Shown: positions 37,662 to 64,000 of the stretch, in pieces
How positions within the stretch are numbered: the stretch's first letter is position 1
How the letters are laid out: every line of letters begins with the position of its first letter
Source of the DNA: Centroberyx gerrardi
Lineage: Eukaryota > Chordata > Actinopteri > Beryciformes > Berycidae
NCBI RefSeq assembly: GCF_048128805.1
Contig: NC_136005.1
Coordinates: 17,820,260-17,884,259, forward strand
Direction of reading: 5' to 3'
Length of the DNA stretch: 64,000 nt
Made by a program: the position numbers and the translations under genes
The notes under the pieces: generated by a model
Database searches by the model: none
Seen by the model: the letters and a program-made list of their open reading frames with translations, nothing else
Told to the model about the DNA's origin: nothing

Positions 37662-39797
37662 TTTCTTCTTTCAGTTACAACCAAAATAACCTATTCTTGA
37701 GGAACGCGAAAAAATGTGACGCTCCCAAGCTTACGTGCTCTTTAATTCACGAGATCTTCAGCTCTGCTTCAAGCTTCAAGCTATCACTCAGAGCTTCCCG
37801 TTTCCCTGCCTCGTTTCCTGGCCAATAGACACTTCGCTGTTCGTTACAATGGCGAATCACGGAGCTGGACAGAGAGACGGAGACATCGTAGAGGAGGTGT
37901 GCACTCACGGCGCATTCATGTGCAACCTGTAAACACGCAAATTCCAGCAACCCTTTTTTATTTTAAAGTTGACGCGCTTTGGAACGCTTGTTCATGTTGC
38001 AAAAATATCATTAACATAACAGTGACATCCAATCTATTCCTTATAAGTATAATTAAATTTGGTCGCTTCTTCGGGTGTATAGCTTGATCTCTTTTTGGGA
38101 ATCACTAGCCAATATAGATACTGTTTTTCTTCGATTGAAGTTTAATCACGTGTCATTGTTCATAAAGCACTAGACTAGACTAGACTGACTTCACCATTTA
38201 CATCAAGAACATTGACATTAAGCCGTTGGACTGCAACCTCCCAGTGGTAAATATTGTAATTTAGCAATTTACGAGAGGAGCCTGAACGCACCGTCCTCTG
38301 CGCGTTGGGCGCACCTCTCTGGGCGTTGTCTTTACCCCGTGGTCTCCAGACCAACCAAGGTAGGAAGAAGCAGGTTACAAACTTCGAAGTCTGTGGACAT
38401 AACATGGCATATGCCACTGAGAAAAAATCTCCTAAATTCAATCGTACAAGATTTTGCACGTATGCTGGAGTGTTTTTGACATATGCAGAAATGATAGGCT
38501 GCTTTACATAGCTAGCCTACTGTCAGCTAGTTTTTTAATATTGTAATTACAGTGCAGATATATTGATAAGTCTGTCTGAGCTACAGTTGAATGATTTTGA
38601 ACATCATCGTGCACAACAAACCAGAAACAACACGCAACCATGTTAAACAAGACATCAGATTAGCTGGCAAGCCACTAGGCCTCTCTAATAATAGGTAATC
38701 CCAGGGTTCATGGCTGTTTATGCTCTGTGAAAGATGTCCTGAAGGCTGGCCTTTACATACAGACACGTTGGAGTGGATGCTTATGTTTTATTCCATATTT
38801 TAAAGATCAGATGGAAAATTCACTTTCTCTGTGTATTACATTTCAGACCGTGTGAAGAATAAGAGGCCCAGAGTGAGACACAGGAGAGTGGATAGCAGAT
38901 AGATACAGGCAGAGTTCAAAATTAGATTACTGTTAAAGTAGTAGTAGGCAGTTGAGTGAAGTGTCCACTATGCAGCCAGTCTCAACAACAAATCAATTTC
39001 CAACAATTGCATAGTTGTTTTTATCCCCCTAATAGCAGCAGATTGTGCCAGTCAGTATGATAATAATCTGTCTTCATGAAAGTTACAAAAAAAACATTTG
39101 CTGCTATGTGGGGGTGAATATTGACCTTTTTATATTGGACTTCATTACATGTGAAATGTCTTTTGAAATGTATTCCCTCAGTATTGGATCCTGTCGAGAG
39201 ATTATACCTCTCCTCATTCCCACGTCTTTCTCACAGGTGAACCCTAATAGCAGCCCTATATACCCAGCACTAGAGCCTCACTGGTAACTTCTGAGGCGAG
39301 TGAGTGCCTTGCTAATTGGCACAACAGTAGCCCAATAAATATAAACTAGAAGCACTTCAGCTACAGTGCAGGGCGATGGCGCAATCAAGGCTCCAGTACT
39401 CATAGCGGATATGGCTCTATACTCCGCGCAGCGTTTTCTTGCAAAATCACGCGTTTTTTCATTCAAGGACAAGCTGTGAGAATTTCCTGTTTGGACAAGA
39501 AGGGGCACTGAACTGCAAAATCATCAAAAACCCAGGACAATTATTTAGTAACCGTGTTTAAAATCGCTTCACTCGGTGCGATGTGCGACATGGCAGCAGT
39601 GTGATCTGGTCTCCTCCACAGGGGCAGTGCAAGCTCAGACTGAAGCCAGTCCGCATGTTGTTACCGCGCAGTGTGCCTTTAAAAGGTTGAACTCCACGCT
39701 ACGGCTTCTTGGCATTAAATTGTTTTCCCAATCATCTGTCTACCTTGCAGCAGTGACATGGCATAGAGGCGGTCTGCTGTCAGCGGCATCCTGCACC
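37662..39797. other. Divergent rp2 / slc9a7 promoter region
   Basis: rp2 starts leftward at 37661 and slc9a7 rightward at 39798. A CCAAT box lies at 37822-37826, followed by an ATG at 37849 opening a 26-codon frame on + (see findings). A hexamer-like CTAGACTAGACTAGACT run occurs near 38170. The slc9a7 promoter and 5' UTR should lie at about 39.3-39.8 kb. No complete gene is seen. Confidence 0.45.
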
Positions 39798-60046
<20,249 letters not shown>

Positions 60047-61281
60047 CCCCCCCCGCCCCCCACACCCGCGCCATCGCCTCGCTGACCCCAAAACCGCCTC
60101 GCCCTCGACTCTCCACATACCTCACTCCTGCGGGCGGAGCGTCCAGTCCTTCACAGAGATCAGATGCAGTGGAGAGATGGGAATAGACAGAGGGGGGGAT
60201 GAGGAGAGGGTTCAGATCGACTCTGAGCTCCGGGCCGAGGAGCGGAGCTGAAGAAGGAGCATTTCATCGTCATTACTGAACTGGAGCGGAGGCTCCAGGA
60301 GACACGTGTCCCCTAAAGCAGAAGAGGAACACTCCATGCTGTTATACTGTGATTCAGTCTTACTGATTCTTTCTTTTTTGTTTTTCCCCTGCATAAATAG
60401 GAGGGAAACCCTTATGCAGGATTTAGGGACAATATACCCTCATGTGAGAATCAATCTCTGCACTTTTGAATATGTAATATTTTGTGTGTTCAGTTTCAGT
60501 TGAAAAGAAGTAGAAAATGAAATTATGCCAGTCAGCGCGCTCTCATCATGTGTCTTGACCAATTTGTCTTCACAGTATATCAATTAACACTGAGAAAATG
60601 CTGAGCGGCCTCTTAACTTGCTGTTTTGAAGCTCATTATCAACCTCAGCAACCATAGCCCATTAAGATACTGCAACGAGGCTATGCTATACGAACATTAC
60701 GTCTCTATTCTCTCTTCAACTTGTACCATACATGTGAAACTGCTGACAGACCGAGGTTCAGTGAATGTGGTAGTGAAGATCTCCTTACATTCACACACAA
60801 GCATCAGTGTGGTGGAGATTCTGGCTTTTGAGCACAGAAGAGGACAGTGAATGTTTTGCCCGCTAACTACCGCAATCTCTCAAGGATGAATTGACACGGA
60901 TGAAGAATGCAAGCATGTAAATACAATGCCGATCTTTGTTTGTCCGCAGTGGAATCGCTCCTTTCAACGCATTACGTCTCATGACTGTTACGGATAACCT
61001 TTGTGCATCTCATCTTTGTTGTATTTCTTTGATCTACAGTTTTTAAATGTGCAGTGCAGGCAAATCTTTTCACCCCAACGTGAATATTGATCCTGTGAAA
61101 AGGAACGTAACAGTTTTTCTGCCAATTACCTTGAAGTCCCTCTTGAGATAATGCTATTATTCCATATTGTCATGAGATATGCACTGTAACAAAATATAAA
61201 TGCAGGGTTATGAAGGGGAGGCCTGTATCATAATTTGGAATCATTTAGCACAAATGCCATATCCCATTAAAAAATAATAAA
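60047..61281 (+). other. slc9a7 3' UTR (probable)
   Basis: Non-coding sequence after the TGA. The AATAAA at 61276-61281 is a plausible poly(A) signal, giving a 1.2-kb 3' UTR. The first 300 bases keep the high GC of the last exon. Confidence 0.5.
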
Positions 61282-64000
61282 ATTTTCAGATGCCTCCATT
61301 TAGGCTAAATTAAGGAACTGGTGTGTTGACAAGCTTGCACAAGTTCCCTTGCTTTGAGCCCATACATGTAAGAGCAGTAAGAGCAGTAAGAGCAGTGCAG
61401 CGCAGTATAGGGAAGGATGCAGAGCAAAACCTCAAACTCTAGCACTGACCGCCTGACAACTTGAGGTTTAAGGGCGAATCCTGTTTCCAGACATTCTAAA
61501 GTGAAACTTGGGGCCCCAAGTTAAATGAAATCATAACTGTATAATTATACAAGTGCAACTTTTTAATTGCCAAACATAATTTTAACCATCAGAGATGGTT
61601 ATTAGATGTATCTATTTTAAATGGAAGAAATGCTGGCACATAATATCACAGCAGTATTTGCCCACCTTGTCAACCTAAATACCCCCCTGCCAAATCAATT
61701 TCTACCCCCATACTGTGCTGTTGTATTTGTTAGCATCTAAACTGAATTATATCAGCTCTTCATAGTAGTCTCATCAATCATCAGTATGCAGGTAATTTAT
61801 TGGAGGTCTTGGAAATCTGTCGTCTCACCTATTTTTGCCTGAACCATGTTAGCTCCTGGGTTTACTGTGATATCTAGGAATAGACGGACAAAAATTCCAA
61901 CAGTGGGCTACTTTTCAAACCCAAAGGGAGCCGTGTCCTTACAGGTGACCTGTTCTTGTTTTGGAGCCTTGAAGTTTTTAAGGACTGAGCTCAAATTTGC
62001 CACCAGACACCAATGTTCATTGTCACTGTTAAGGAAGCGACAACTGCAAATTATATATCATCAGACTCTGAGTTTTGCAGAACTTGATCCAATGTTGTTT
62101 TTTTTTGTGAAGGTCTTTAGTATAATCACATCCAAACCACAGTTGTAATTGCTATGCTTCACCCATAAACATGGCAGTTACTGCACACAAATAGCTGCAA
62201 TGAAGGAACTTCCCTAAAGCCTTGATTGAATACTTCTTTCCTGTAAAAATGCTGTTCACTGATGCATATGGGAACGTGTTGTTCTCTGTAGCATACTGCA
62301 TTACAGAAAATGATGTGAAACTCCTAGAGTTGGGGTTTCGTTTTGAAACCCAAATGAACGCATGTTGTCTCAACATTAGATCCTTCTGCTTAATGCAGGC
62401 GTACTACATCAAACATAGCCAACAATGATATAATTTCATATGAGGGCCTGTTCCTATCACCACTAATGGTACCCGTCCTTTTTTCCTCTAGAACAGTTTA
62501 AAAGAGGAAAAAAGGTTTAAAGATGACCTCTAACACACAAATCCTGTTTATATGCCACAATGACTGAAAGCTTCCTAATGACACTCTCTGCACTAGTTTC
62601 TTCTCTAGCATTTTCCACAACAGCCCACTGAGCCCTGTTATTTTCCAGCACATTGATTTGCGGCACTCCACAGGTTACTGCTCCATGTGAACTATAGAAA
62701 GCTTTAGTGATTTATACAGCAGCGATTATTGATTCTGTGGTGACCTTCCAACCAGTTTCCCTCACTGTGTATGTAGGGAACCCTTGGGAAGTCCTCCTAG
62801 GCATCATTACTATGAGGGGAAATATTTGGTCTCCCACATCTCTTTTTTTTTCTGAGGCTGTTACATTTAGCTCCTATCCAACAAATGTAAATAGTAGCGA
62901 TGCAAGTTATCAGGCAGCCTTTTTCTGGGTCTGTGGAGCTGTGTAGGACCAGCTCCAGTTGTGCACTATAGGAGATGAACCCAAACACCTTCGGTTAGTG
63001 CAGCTGCAGTTCGATGCAGCTTGCTCTTAGGGGGAGGGAAAGAGGTTTTTCTGTTGTTTTTTGTGTTCCAGACTGGCACATTTTCTGTTCCATTTGCCAG
63101 GTCTATAATGCATTTGAACACTAAATGAACCGCCCCCGCCCCCCTGCTCAAATGCACCGCACGGCACGCGTTTGGTTTTGTGTTTTCTCCCCAGAATGCA
63201 CAACAGGCACTTCACAGTGGCTCCTGCATATATGTATGAGTACATGAGGGCAAGTGTGAAAGGCGCGATTGTCTTGACTTGAATCTGAGACAGACGCACA
63301 AGGGAGAGCCCCGCACGAGTGTTATAGCTCAGCGGGCGCTCCAATGGGGAAATGAATCGGGTTATGCAATCGGCTGCCAGCTGTAGGGACTCTGGGTCAT
63401 TTTAACTCTAAAGCTTGAGTGGGAAGTCATGTTAAGCACCGTGCTCTGTCAAACATCTCCCTCCACAGTCTGCTGCAGAGGCGTGCCTGTATCTGGAGCT
63501 CTTAACATACTCACTTGTTTGCCATTTTGTCTCAACAAGCCATTGTCATTAGGCTTGGGTTCACACTTGGACATTTTCCCAGCCATGCTAATGCTCTCTC
63601 TAGCTCTCTGTGATGCTCATAACAGCTAAATACACCGTCCCCATATTACTTACAGCAGATATTACGAGTATCTCTGGATTGTGAAAAACATAGACAAAAC
63701 TGTGATAATAATGCCCATGTGTCAGTTGTCTGTTGAGGATTATTTCCCTACAATTCCTGTCAACTAACATAAGTAAAAAAAGAGAGCGAACCAGAGCTTG
63801 CATATATAGACATGTCTAGAATAAACTGACTAGAAGGTCTATGTTTTTATTCAAGATGTGGGAGCACTTTATGGACAGCAACATAATGGATATCCCAAAT
63901 GGTCGCTACAGGCAAATGAGCAGAGTTTGGCACTTTACCTCAAGTTGAGGACACTCGTGGGACTCTTATATAACCTTCATGTGCACTCTCTCTCTCTCCA
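61282..64000. other. Intergenic region, nothing recognised
   Basis: No exon, RNA gene or named repeat was found. The open frames are short and have no domain features. A threefold AAGAGCAGT direct repeat lies near 61372-61396. Confidence 0.5.

Noticed and set aside
61846-62148. 100-codon + strand frame beyond slc9a7
   Set aside because: No domain, no splice context and no start context. The composition is like the surrounding non-coding DNA.

Overview
The window is nuclear DNA from a ray-finned fish, most likely a percomorph teleost. The signs are intron-rich genes with vertebrate orthologues and GT-AG splicing, many CA/GT and GATA microsatellites, and tRNA-derived SINE relics of a kind common in percomorph genomes. 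All gene models below were built by hand from splice signals, reading-frame phase and remembered human protein sequences. No alignment program was run. In every gene the exon phases close exactly.

Layout, left to right: (1) the last three exons of nit2 (omega-amidase), + strand, 115-1886; (2) a five-exon B7-like IgV-IgC membrane protein, - strand, 2794-5431, whose 3' end converges on nit2; (3) gtpbp6 (mitochondrial HflX-type GTPase), + strand, 7304-10627, ten exons; (4) two tandem plcxd1-like genes (PI-PLC X-domain proteins), - strand, 11182-15117 and 17432-19446, six coding exons each; (5) jade3 (PHD-finger scaffold of the HBO1 acetyltransferase complex), - strand, 23851-28211, with non-coding 5' exons reaching about 31.5 kb; (6) rp2 (ARL3 GTPase-activating protein), - strand, 33720-37661; (7) slc9a7 (organellar Na+(K+)/H+ exchanger NHE7), + strand, 39798-60046, sixteen coding exons. 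The last 2.7 kb shows no recognisable gene.

The gtpbp6-plcxd1 tail-to-tail pair matches human pseudoautosomal region 1, and jade3-rp2-slc9a7 matches human Xp11.3. The window therefore joins two segments that are far apart on the human X but belong to the same anciently autosomal block.

The points most worth a second look are: three U12-type (minor spliceosome) introns in slc9a7, one of them AT-AC; a 2.16-kb palindromic DNA transposon in slc9a7 intron 12 with a 6-bp target duplication, phased subterminal repeats and a possible leftover transposase first exon; an Asp-to-Asn change beside the catalytic His in the second plcxd1 copy; loss of the F-strand cysteine in the B7-like IgV domain; and a SINE split by another element. 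I found no wholly new multi-gene system. The palindromic transposon family is the best candidate for something undescribed.
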